Shown here piece by piece: positions 33,331-40,955 of a stretch of DNA of 64,000 bases. Position numbers and translations under genes: made by a program. The DNA is from Phycisphaeraceae bacterium (GTDB lineage Bacteria; Planctomycetota; Phycisphaerae; Phycisphaerales; UBA1924), in the NCBI GenBank assembly GCA_019636555.1, contig JAHBXH010000001.1, positions 1,364,001 through 1,428,000 of the forward strand, written 5' to 3'. Below the pieces are notes generated by a model that was not told where the DNA came from, did no database searches, and worked only from the letters and a program-made list of their open reading frames with translations. Each line of letters opens with the position of its first letter. The stretch's first letter is position 1.

Positions 33331-34608
33331 GTGAATCGCTTGGTTTCCATGTTCGGCCTGCTCGTCGCGGCGCTCGGCGCGCCGGGCGTGCTGCGCGCGG
33401 ACACGATCGAGCTGCGTTCGTCCGCACGGGCCTCGATTCCCGTTTCGCTCCGCGATGTCGCGGTGCTCGACGGGCCCGAAGCGGTCGCGCTCGGCGATCT
33501 CGTCGTCTTCGAGCAAACCAAAGACGCCAAGGTCTCGCAAGTCGAGATTTCGGTCGATGATCTCCGTGCCGCGCTCAACGGCGCCAAGAGCGACATCCGC
33601 TGGGGCAGGATCGCGCTCAGCGGCGACTCGTGCTCGATCCGTTTCATCACGGAAAAGAAAGAGGCGCCCGCCGTCGACGCTGCCCCTGAGGCTGCGCCCG
33701 CTCCCGTGGTCAAGGCACCCGCCGGTCCGATCTGGCAGGTCGTCGCGGATCTGAAAGCAGAATCTCTGCGCAGCGCGATCGCTTCGCGGCTTGCAAGTTT
33801 TCTCAAAGCCGATCCACGCGAAGTTCGCGTCGCGTTCGCCGACTCGGACAACGCGCTGCTCGATACACCGTCGATCGGGCGGACGCTCGATATCCAGCCG
33901 ACCGGGCTTGGTGCAATGGTCCCCGTGATGATCCGCGTTTTCGAGGGCGAGCGCGTCGTTGCCGCGGGGACCGCAAAGGTGCGTGTCGAACAGAAACTCC
34001 ACGTCGTGGGCGCAACCCGCGCGCTCCACCGCGGCGACATCGTGACCGGGGAATTCATTTTTAGCGAAAACCGATGGACGACTCCCGGCGAGCGGCTCGC
34101 GGCGGAGTCCTCGGTGGTGGGCAGCGTCGTCAAGAATCGGCTCCAGCCGGGAGAACTTTTCCTCGAGAGCGATATCGAGCCCGCGATCCTGGTGAAGCGC
34201 GGCGACATCGTGAACCTTGCGTGCCTCTCCGGTTCGATCGTCATGAACACCAAGGCGCGCGCTTTGGCAAGCGGGCGCGAGAACGAGATGATCGAGTTTT
34301 CGCCTCTGAGCAATTCGAAGAGTCGCGTGACGGCGCGGGTCGTGGCGCCGGGACAGGCCGTGATCAACGCCGAGGAAACCGACGACCATGTTTTTCAGAA
34401 CAAGCCCGTGGCGAGCGCGGCGCCGGTGTCCGCACACTTTGCGGCCGCTCCAAAGCCGATCAAGGCCTCCGATCAGGCGAGTGTCGGCGCCGTCACGGTG
34501 CAGCGCGTGACCACCAGGCCCGACGGCACTTTTGTTGTTGAGGCCGCTTCGAAAGATCCCAAAAAGCCCGTTCGCAAAATGAAATTCCTGCCGTTCGATG
34601 AGCCCTGA
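33331..34608 (+). CDS. flgA: flagellar P-ring assembly chaperone FlgA (SAF domain)
   Basis: A 425-residue protein with GTG start and signal peptide (LVSMFGLLVAALGAPGVLRA). The C-terminal half (about 225-350) is the FlgA SAF/beta-clip part: VVGATRALHRGDIVTGEFIF, NRLQPGELFLESDIEP, and VKRGDIVNLACLSGSIVMNT. FlgA holds FlgI monomers in the periplasm for P-ring assembly. At 425 residues it is nearly twice the usual 220; the N-terminal part has an extra region with an Ala/Pro-rich linker at 110-130, and the C-terminus has a long low-complexity tail ending in basic residues. GGAGCG lies 5 bases before the GTG. Third gene of the operon. Confidence 0.88.
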   Translation: MNRLVSMFGLLVAALGAPGVLRADTIELRSSARASIPVSLRDVAVLDGPEAVALGDLVVFEQTKDAKVSQVEISVDDLRAALNGAKSDIRWGRIALSGDSCSIRFITEKKEAPAVDAAPEAAPAPVVKAPAGPIWQVVADLKAESLRSAIASRLASFLKADPREVRVAFADSDNALLDTPSIGRTLDIQPTGLGAMVPVMIRVFEGERVVAAGTAKVRVEQKLHVVGATRALHRGDIVTGEFIFSENRWTTPGERLAAESSVVGSVVKNRLQPGELFLESDIEPAILVKRGDIVNLACLSGSIVMNTKARALASGRENEMIEFSPLSNSKSRVTARVVAPGQAVINAEETDDHVFQNKPVASAAPVSAHFAAAPKPIKASDQASVGAVTVQRVTTRPDGTFVVEAASKDPKKPVRKMKFLPFDEP

Positions 34609-34629
34609 TGCCGCGAGAAAGGCGATCCC

Positions 34630-35391
34630 ATGCGTAGCGCCGTAATGAGCTTGAGTCTGATGGCGTGCCTGAGCACGACCGCGAGCGCGCAGAGTCTGCT
34701 ACGCGACGAACAGCGCGCAGGGCAGCCCATGTCCCCGACGCAGCCCGTTGCGTCCGCGAGCGGGCAGGCGTCTGCCGCTCCGTTGTACGCCGCGGCACCC
34801 CCTCCCGAATCTTCGGCCACCGCGAGTGCGCAGCCGCTTCAGGATTTCAGCCTGTTCTATGTCACGGCCCCCAAGCCCAAGAGCTACGTGAAGAACGACC
34901 TCATCACAATCTTGATCGATGAACAAAGCACCAGCACGACCACCGCCGATGCCGATCAGGAAAAGAAGCTCAATTTCAACGCCTCGCTCGAGCATTTCAT
35001 CGACCTGACGCAGTTGTACGGGTTGCGACTCCAGACTTCGCCCCGCAGCCCGATCGCGCAGGTCGATCTCAACGCCAACCCCAAGTGGAAAGCGCAAGGC
35101 AGTTATGACCGCGCGGACAAGCTCGCCGCGAAGATCACCGCGACGATCATCGACATCAAGCCGAACGGCGTGCTCGTTCTCGAAGCCAAGAAGACCGTGA
35201 CCAAGGACAATGAAGTCACTACGATCGTGCTGACCGGAAATGTCCGCACGGCGGATGTTACGACGAGTAACACGGTCCTCTCGAGCCAGCTCGCCGATCT
35301 GATCGTGAGCATGCACAACGAGGGCGACGTGCGCGACTCCACCAACAAGGGCTGGATCCCGCGATTGCTCGACACTGTGTTCGCGTTCTGA
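34630..35391 (+). CDS. flgH: flagellar L-ring protein
   Basis: A 253-residue FlgH. An N-terminal signal (MRSAVMSLSLMACLST) contains LMAC, a possible lipobox with Cys at 12, as FlgH is normally a lipoprotein. A Ser/Ala/Pro linker (30-70) precedes the domain: KSYVKNDLITILIDEQSTST, AKITATIIDIKPNGVLVLEA and VLTGNVRTADVTTSNTVLSS are FlgH hallmarks, and the end WIPRLLDTVFAF matches the usual final residues. FlgH forms the outer-membrane ring, so its presence argues for a diderm envelope. Last gene of the operon; a heptamer-repeat hairpin starts 4 bases after its stop. Confidence 0.94.
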   Translation: MRSAVMSLSLMACLSTTASAQSLLRDEQRAGQPMSPTQPVASASGQASAAPLYAAAPPPESSATASAQPLQDFSLFYVTAPKPKSYVKNDLITILIDEQSTSTTTADADQEKKLNFNASLEHFIDLTQLYGLRLQTSPRSPIAQVDLNANPKWKAQGSYDRADKLAAKITATIIDIKPNGVLVLEAKKTVTKDNEVTTIVLTGNVRTADVTTSNTVLSSQLADLIVSMHNEGDVRDSTNKGWIPRLLDTVFAF

Positions 35392-35394
35392 AAT

Positions 35395-35464
35395 GTCCTG
35401 AGCCCTGAGTCCTGCGTCACCGGGCTACACCGACGAATGACCCATGAATCAGGACGCTGGACAA
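35395..35464. repeat. heptamer-repeat hairpin (GTCCTGA type) after flgH
   Basis: Left arm: GTCCTGA, GCCCTGA, GTCCTGC, GTCACCG (35395-35422), exact 7-bp period. Right arm: ATGACCC, ATGAATC, AGGACGC, TGGACAA (35437-35464), exact 7-bp period, complementary to the left at about 20 of 28 positions. It starts 4 bases after the flgH stop codon and may double as a terminator. Confidence 0.65.
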
Positions 35465-35501
35465 AGCGCCGAACGCCAAAGGCGCTATGACGGAACGCTA
35501 C

Positions 35502-38500
35502 TCACACCGCTCTTGCCCGCGGCAGATGCAGCCCGAGGCTGGCGTACGCGCCGTAGAGCGCCACCGCGATCGCAATCCCGATCGCCGCGAGCGATGCCGC
35601 GATGGTCCATCCGCCGACGAGGGAAAGAGGGAAACTGCCGAGTACCCCGGCGATGAAGAACGCGGAAAGCAGCGTGAGCAGACCGAGCCTCGTCAGCACG
35701 AGCCCGGCGATCGCCCCCGCCAGCAGGCCCGCGACGCCGACAACCGGTGAACCGCCGGTTCCGGTCTGCACCATCATCGTCCACGCGAAGAACACCGCGA
35801 GAAGGCCGAAGACCGCCGCGCTCGCCGCGGCATGATTCCCGAGCAGGAATCTCGGCAGCGTGCACAAGAACGTCAGTGACAGCGTCAGCAGGATCGCGGC
35901 GACGAGCGATGAGAAAACCACTGAGAGCGCCGGCAGCGGTCCGAGCAGCGTGAGTTCGTTGATCGGTAGTGCCGCGGGCGCCGCCGGTGTGCTCTGCCAA
36001 TAGGCGAGCCCCTGCACCGCGAGAACCCATACCGTCCCGGTGAGCACGCCGATGAGAAGATCGCGCCCGACGCGCGGGTCGCGCCATTGTCCGGTGAGCA
36101 ACCGGCTCCAGCTCACCAGGCTGGTCGGCCAGCGCTTGCGGATGATCGGTTCCAGCCCGACATAGAGCATCCAAACGATCACCGAAAGCCATGCCGCGAA
36201 CGAGAGCGCCGGGATCACGGTGTCGGGGACAGTTTCGGGATCGCTCGAGAAGTGAGCCCGGCACAGCCAAACGAGCGATTGAATGGCAAACGTCGCGATC
36301 GCCAGCCTTGTCGCGCCCTTGCGGTCGGCCTTGCCCTGACGCAGGCTCCACACCGCCATCCAGATCAGGACGCCGTGCACCGCGAGCAAGACGAGACCAA
36401 CTGTTGCCGCGACGATCCAATTCGAGTCGCCGGCTGATTCAAGCTTCTTCGCCTCGGGCGCCACCAGCGGTGCGGTTCCATCGCGCACCGAGAGATACGT
36501 CACAGCATTTCCGACCGTCGCGACATCGACGCGAACCGGAGAACTGGCGGACGCGCGGCTGGCCGAAGCCCGCTGTCCTTCGTACGAGTATCGACCGGTT
36601 GAAAACGAAGCAGGCACGAAGTCCGCGGAGTCGATCGCGCGCAACTTGTCCGGCGCCGCATCCGTCAACTTCACAATTCTTGAGAGTTCCTGCTCGGGGA
36701 GCGCCGCCGGCGAAGCCGAAGCCGACGTCAGCGAGCCCGTGGCGATCGGCGCCGTGACTTCGATCACGTTGCCTTTGAGATCCATGAGGACGTCGCGCTC
36801 GCCCGATGCCGCGGGCGGGGGATCGAGCCGGCTGACGATTCCGCCCGCACCGGGCGGGAACGGCCGATCGCTCTCCCGATACCAGAATCGCATCGTCGGG
36901 CGAACGGGCGATTGACCCTCGGGAGTTTCGACGCGGATCTCTTCGATCCCGAACACGCTGTCCACGCCTCGGTTGCTGTGGCCGAGTTGCTTGAGCGCGT
37001 CGCGCGCCTTGTCGGCGAGCGTGAGCGGCGCGTACTCCATGCGCTGCGTGGCGAAGAGCTTCACCTTGGTATTCAACGAAGCGGCGCCGAAGATCGCCAG
37101 CACGCACGAGAGCACGAGTGCCGCGGCGATCGCGGGTGTGAGCGCGCCGCGCGAGCCCGATGCCGCGACGAGTTCCGGGCTCGGGGTCTCGCCCGCCGCG
37201 AGGGCCGCCGTGAGCGCATCGCCCCCGAGCAGGTTCGCGACGGTGAGCGCCGAAGCCGGACGCAGATCCGGATCGCGCTCGAGGCACTTCATGATCACCT
37301 TCTCGACGCCCGGATCGACATCCGGCACGACCGAGGAGAGCGCCGGGATCGGCTGCTTGTGCATCCGCGCGAGGTCCTGCATCGACTCGGGCCGGAAGAC
37401 CGGCTTGCCGCTGAAGATCTCGTAGAAAAGAAGCCCGATCGCGTAGACGTCGCTCTTCGCGGTGACGCCTCGCCCCGCGAGTTGCTCGGGCGCCATGTAC
37501 GCCGGTGTTCCCGCGCGCCCGGTATCGCCCTTGAGTTCTTCCGCGAGCCCCGCGAGGCCGAAGTCCATGATGCGGACGTGGCCGCGCCCGTCGACCATCA
37601 CGTTCGCTGGCTTGAGATCGCGGTGGAGCACGCCTTTCTCGTGCGCCGCCGCGAGGCCGGCCGCGAGTTGCCGCGCGATCTGCAGAGCCTTGTCGCCGGG
37701 CAATCTTCCGATTCGGCGAAGCAGGCTCGACAGGTCTTCGCCGTCCACATATTCCATCGAGATGAAGTGCTGCGCGCCTTCTTCGCCCAGGTCGTACACG
37801 CGGCACACATTCGGGTGGCTCACCGCGCGCGCGATCTTCACTTCGTTGAACAGGCGGATCAGCGCCGCGCGATCCTGACCGAGCTGTTCGGGCAGAAACT
37901 TCATCGCGCACGGCTGGCCGAGCTTGATGTCATCGGCGCGATACACGTCGCCCATGCCGCCCTTGCCCAGCCGGCCGATGATCCGGTAGCGCTGGCCGAA
38001 GACCGTGCCCGGAACGAAGCGCCCGAGTTCGGCGCCAGCGAAGATCGAAGTTCCCGATGTGGCGCGGACCGAGCCCGCTCCGCCGGCGGGGACCGGAATC
38101 GGAGCGGCGGCGACTTCCGACACCGGCATCGCAATCGCGGAAACCGCTGCCATCGGCGTGCTCGAACCCGGCGGGGACGAACCGTGCGTGGGGCTCGGCA
38201 CGGTTTGAGCCATCCGCTCGTCACGCGGCGGAACAGCTCCGCGCATTGGGTTTTCCTGTCCGACCATCGACGGAGCCGAGCCGACTCCGGGTGGTACCGA
38301 CATTCCGGGCTGGGTGGGAGGCAACGTGGGATTCGCGGGGCGGGTTGCCGCGGCCTGGTCGGCGGGGCGCTGCGTCACGGGCGAGATCGGCGGCATGGAA
38401 ACCGCCGTCTGCAGCATGTCCTGAGCATCCTCGCTCCCCGATTTCTGGCTGGCGCCGGGAACCATCGAGCCCCCGCACGAGGGGCAGAACTTCGCGGCCG

Positions 38501-38537
38501 GCGGCACTTCGAGCGAGCATGACGGGCATTTGGGCAT
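35502..38537 (-). CDS. Hanks-type Ser/Thr kinase with zinc-ribbon head and polytopic membrane tail
   Basis: A 1011-residue protein. Residues 1-25 form a zinc ribbon (CPSC...CPSC). A Pro/Ser linker (25-165) follows. The kinase domain (about 180-450) is complete: LGKGGMGDVY glycine loop, AMKFLP lysine, HRDLKPANVM catalytic loop, MDFGLAG and APEQLAGRG. One membrane helix follows at about 470-492, then an extracytoplasmic region of about 200 residues, then at least eight hydrophobic segments (about 690-1005). It is a membrane-bound receptor-type kinase; what it senses cannot be read. AGGA lies before the ATG. No partner phosphatase is adjacent. Large kinases of this style are expanded in Planctomycetota and Acidobacteria. 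Confidence 0.9.
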   Translation of the reverse strand: MPKCPSCSLEVPPAAKFCPSCGGSMVPGASQKSGSEDAQDMLQTAVSMPPISPVTQRPADQAAATRPANPTLPPTQPGMSVPPGVGSAPSMVGQENPMRGAVPPRDERMAQTVPSPTHGSSPPGSSTPMAAVSAIAMPVSEVAAAPIPVPAGGAGSVRATSGTSIFAGAELGRFVPGTVFGQRYRIIGRLGKGGMGDVYRADDIKLGQPCAMKFLPEQLGQDRAALIRLFNEVKIARAVSHPNVCRVYDLGEEGAQHFISMEYVDGEDLSSLLRRIGRLPGDKALQIARQLAAGLAAAHEKGVLHRDLKPANVMVDGRGHVRIMDFGLAGLAEELKGDTGRAGTPAYMAPEQLAGRGVTAKSDVYAIGLLFYEIFSGKPVFRPESMQDLARMHKQPIPALSSVVPDVDPGVEKVIMKCLERDPDLRPASALTVANLLGGDALTAALAAGETPSPELVAASGSRGALTPAIAAALVLSCVLAIFGAASLNTKVKLFATQRMEYAPLTLADKARDALKQLGHSNRGVDSVFGIEEIRVETPEGQSPVRPTMRFWYRESDRPFPPGAGGIVSRLDPPPAASGERDVLMDLKGNVIEVTAPIATGSLTSASASPAALPEQELSRIVKLTDAAPDKLRAIDSADFVPASFSTGRYSYEGQRASASRASASSPVRVDVATVGNAVTYLSVRDGTAPLVAPEAKKLESAGDSNWIVAATVGLVLLAVHGVLIWMAVWSLRQGKADRKGATRLAIATFAIQSLVWLCRAHFSSDPETVPDTVIPALSFAAWLSVIVWMLYVGLEPIIRKRWPTSLVSWSRLLTGQWRDPRVGRDLLIGVLTGTVWVLAVQGLAYWQSTPAAPAALPINELTLLGPLPALSVVFSSLVAAILLTLSLTFLCTLPRFLLGNHAAASAAVFGLLAVFFAWTMMVQTGTGGSPVVGVAGLLAGAIAGLVLTRLGLLTLLSAFFIAGVLGSFPLSLVGGWTIAASLAAIGIAIAVALYGAYASLGLHLPRARAV

Positions 38538-38615
38538 GGAGCGATCCTGTTGCTTGGAAAACTGACCCCGAGCGATGCAGCGTATGAATGTAGTAGAGAA
38601 ACGAGGAAATCACCA

Positions 38616-38843
38616 ATGCCCCTCTACGAGTATGTCTGCGAGGCCGACGGAACCGTTCTCGAACTGATGAGGCCGATGTCCGACGCCGACAAGCCGGTCT
38701 CGGACCCTGAAGGGAAGGGCCGTCGCTTCGTCCGCAAGTTCTCGACGTTTGCCGCCAAGGCCCAGGCCGGCTCGATCCCGCTCGGTGTTCGTTCCGGAGG
38801 CGGCTGCGCCTGCGGCAAGCCGCACGGGTGCGGCTCGCACTAG
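38616..38843 (+). CDS. FmdB-like small regulatory protein with incomplete zinc ribbon
   Basis: A 75-residue protein starting MPLYEYVCEADGTVLELMRP, clearly the FmdB/CxxC_CXXC_SSSS family start. The canonical family has CxxC twice; here the first pair is reduced to one Cys (VCEAD) and no CPxCG follows, while a Cys cluster GGCACGKPHGCGSH is at the very C-terminus. Metal binding, if kept, must use a different set. GAGGAAA ribosome binding site before the ATG. The next gene (hpt) follows by 38 bases on the same strand. The role of the family is unknown beyond a proposed regulatory function. Confidence 0.75.
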   Translation: MPLYEYVCEADGTVLELMRPMSDADKPVSDPEGKGRRFVRKFSTFAAKAQAGSIPLGVRSGGGCACGKPHGCGSH

Positions 38844-38881
38844 CTCGCCGAAGGCCGCCCGCGCCGTGATACCTTCTTTGC

Positions 38882-39457
38882 ATGGTGGCAGATGTCGAAA
38901 GTGTTCTGATCGATCGCACGCAGATCGCGCTGCGCGTTCACGACCTCGGGCGTGAACTCGCCAAAGACCTGCAGGAAGAACTCAAACGCGAGAACGATCC
39001 GGACGGTCACGGGCGCATCGTCTTTGTACCGATCCTCACCGGCGCGCTCGTCTTCACGGCCGATCTCATCCGCGAACTGACTCTGAAGTTGTCGCTGCGC
39101 GTCGTCGCGGTTTCGAGTTACCCGGGCGCGAGCGTCGAGAGCAAGGGCGCGAAACTTGCGGGCGAACTGCCGAAGGACCTTGGCGGCAAGCACGTCGTGA
39201 TCGTGGACGACATTCTCGACAGCGGACAGACGCTCGGGCTGATCGACGACCTGATCCGAGCGCAGAAGCCCGCGAGCATCCGGATCTGCGTGCTGCTCAA
39301 GAAGCCGCCGGAAGTTCGCAAGCGCGAGGTGAAAGCGCACTACGTCGGCTTCGATATTCCAAATGAGTTCGTTGTCGGGTACGGGCTCGATTACGACGGC
39401 TTCTATCGAAACCTGCCGTACATCGGCGTTCTCAAGCCCGAAGCGATCGGGCGGTAA
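38882..39457 (+). CDS. hpt: hypoxanthine phosphoribosyltransferase
   Basis: A 191-residue purine salvage enzyme joining hypoxanthine or guanine to PRPP. VFVPILTGALVFTADLIREL near 46-65 and the PRPP loop VVIVDDILDSGQTLGLI near 103-119 are diagnostic; VGFDIPNEFVVGYGLDYDGFYRNLPYIGVL (about 156-185) holds the purine-binding block and closing C-terminus. Normal length. It lies between the FmdB-like gene and the PH-CoaE fusion on the same strand and may be co-transcribed; the next ATG is 13 bases after its stop. Confidence 0.94.
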   Translation: MVADVESVLIDRTQIALRVHDLGRELAKDLQEELKRENDPDGHGRIVFVPILTGALVFTADLIRELTLKLSLRVVAVSSYPGASVESKGAKLAGELPKDLGGKHVVIVDDILDSGQTLGLIDDLIRAQKPASIRICVLLKKPPEVRKREVKAHYVGFDIPNEFVVGYGLDYDGFYRNLPYIGVLKPEAIGR

Positions 39458-39470
39458 CAACCCGAATCGG

Positions 39471-40646
39471 ATGACGACGTTCCAATCCAACCCCGGTGAA
39501 CGCACGATCTTGCAGATCCGTCCTTCCCTTGCGTCCATCGTTCTGCAGCCGATTCGCTCGATTGTCGTGCTGGTTTTGGGCTTTGCGCTGCTCTGGTGGT
39601 TTGTGCCGCCGACACAGAATCGCTCGATCGGGCTTTCAATTCTGCTCGGATTGCTGATCTTGCGCGTCGTGTGGCAGGCGATCTGGGTCGCGTGCGCGCG
39701 GTATGAACTGACGAACGAGCGCGCCCGCTCGACGGTCGGCGTTTTCTCGCGTTTCGGCGTCGAGATCGCGCTCTCGCGCGTGCAGAACACATTTCTTTCG
39801 CGATCGCTGCTCGAACGTCTCGCGGGGGTCGGCACCATCGGCATCGCATCCGCCGGCACGGGGGGCGTCGAGGTCATCTGGAGCATGGTCGACAGCCCGC
39901 ACGACGTGCTCGCTTCGGTTCGAAGAGCGCTCGGCGCAAGCCCAGGTGAAGCGGGATTGGATGACGATTCGACCGAGGATGCTGAAGTACCCAAGACCAA
40001 GGAATCCGGGACAACCGAAAGTCACGAATCGCGCCCGATCGTCCTTGGTCTCGTCGGCGGCATCGGTGCCGGCAAGAGCGCCGTTGCCAAAGAGTTCGAG
40101 TCGCGTGGCGCGCTCATCCTTGATTCGGATTCGCGCGCGAAGGCGGTGCTCGAGACCCCCGAAGCACGCAACACGCTCGCCTCGTGGTGGGGGCCGGAAA
40201 TCCTCCGCGATGGGAAAGTTGATCGCAAGCGCGTCGCCGACATCGTCTTTTCCGATCCCGCGCAGCGCCGAAAGCTGGAGTCGTTTGTTCATCCGAAGCT
40301 GCGCGAGGGCAGGCGTAGAGAGATTGAGGCTGCCGCCGCGAGGGGCGTCCGCTTCATTGTCATCGATGCGCCCCTGCTTCTCGAAGCCGGTGTGGACGAG
40401 GAGTGCGACGCGGTCGTGTTTGTGGATGCACCGCGCGAGCAACGGCTCGAGCGGGTGCGGGACCGCGGCTGGGATGATGCGGAGCTCTCTCGGCGCGAAT
40501 CGGCGCAGATGCCTCTTGAATCAAAGAGAAGCCGAAGTGATTACGTTGTCACGAACGACGGAAACCTCGCGAATCTTGGGGAAAATGTCGCAAATCTGAT
40601 CCGGAATATCCAATCCGCCAGACCCTTGATTACCCCGCGTTCGTAA
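39471..40646 (+). CDS. coaE: fusion of a PH-like membrane domain (bPH2) with dephospho-CoA kinase
   Basis: A 391-residue protein with two parts. Residues 1-145 have two hydrophobic segments (about 30-48 and 52-75: VLVLGFALLWWFV, ILLGLLILRVVWQAIWV) followed by YELTNERARSTVGVFSRFGVE and an RVQNTFLSRS stretch, the pattern of YdbS/YdbT-like bPH2 domains. An acidic linker (150-185) leads to a complete dephospho-CoA kinase from about 187: LGLVGGIGAGKSAVAKEF P-loop, DSDSRAK, DAPLLLEAG, and the RRESAQMPLESKRSRSDYVV lid block. CoaE catalyses the last step of CoA synthesis and is normally a 200-residue soluble protein. The reading frame is continuous, with no internal stop, so the join is in the sequence as given. 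ATG 39471 is the first start after hpt. Confidence 0.85.
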   Translation: MTTFQSNPGERTILQIRPSLASIVLQPIRSIVVLVLGFALLWWFVPPTQNRSIGLSILLGLLILRVVWQAIWVACARYELTNERARSTVGVFSRFGVEIALSRVQNTFLSRSLLERLAGVGTIGIASAGTGGVEVIWSMVDSPHDVLASVRRALGASPGEAGLDDDSTEDAEVPKTKESGTTESHESRPIVLGLVGGIGAGKSAVAKEFESRGALILDSDSRAKAVLETPEARNTLASWWGPEILRDGKVDRKRVADIVFSDPAQRRKLESFVHPKLREGRRREIEAAAARGVRFIVIDAPLLLEAGVDEECDAVVFVDAPREQRLERVRDRGWDDAELSRRESAQMPLESKRSRSDYVVTNDGNLANLGENVANLIRNIQSARPLITPRS

Positions 40647-40649
40647 CGC

Positions 40650-40679
40650 TTGTCAGGAGCTTGCTTGCTCGGCTATACT
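40650..40679 (+). promoter_or_regulatory. sigma70-type promoter of rho
   Basis: TTGTCA (40650-40655), 18-base spacer, TATACT (40674-40679): each one mismatch from consensus. It starts 4 bases after the CoaE stop and predicts a leader of about 270 bases. Confidence 0.65.
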
Positions 40680-40685
40680 CATGTG

Positions 40686-40955
40686 CCGGTGACGCGGGTT
40701 GTGGACCTGCGGGTCTGACCGGACTTTCCTGCTGCTTTCAAGTTGTTTCGCCCGGCGGCTTGCGTGTGCGTTTTGGACGCAGGCGGATCAGGCGATTCGA
40801 AAGTGACGGCGGCACGCCCCTTTTTTCCGGCGCGAACTCTTCCGACGCGCCCGCTCCTTTCCGCTCCAACCGTCGAGCGCATCCAAATCACAACCTGGCA
40901 TTCCTTTGCGTCCGATGCGGGCGCGCACAGCACAACATCCGGAGTTTCCTGATTC
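40686..40955 (+). promoter_or_regulatory. long rho leader with a C-rich, G-poor stretch
   Basis: No coding frame with a credible look starts here. The stretch 40840-40910 is pyrimidine-rich with few G runs (CTCCTTTCCGCTCCAACC and following), the composition of a Rho utilisation site; rho genes of other bacteria are autoregulated by termination in their leader. Inference from composition only. Confidence 0.35.

Noticed and set aside
24074..35464. CRISPR arrays
   Set aside because: Repeat units are 7-8 bp without spacers of constant length, arms are inverted, and no cas gene is present.
36912..38522. A 536-codon plus-strand frame opposite the Ser/Thr kinase
   Set aside because: The kinase has complete motifs; the frame is its shadow.
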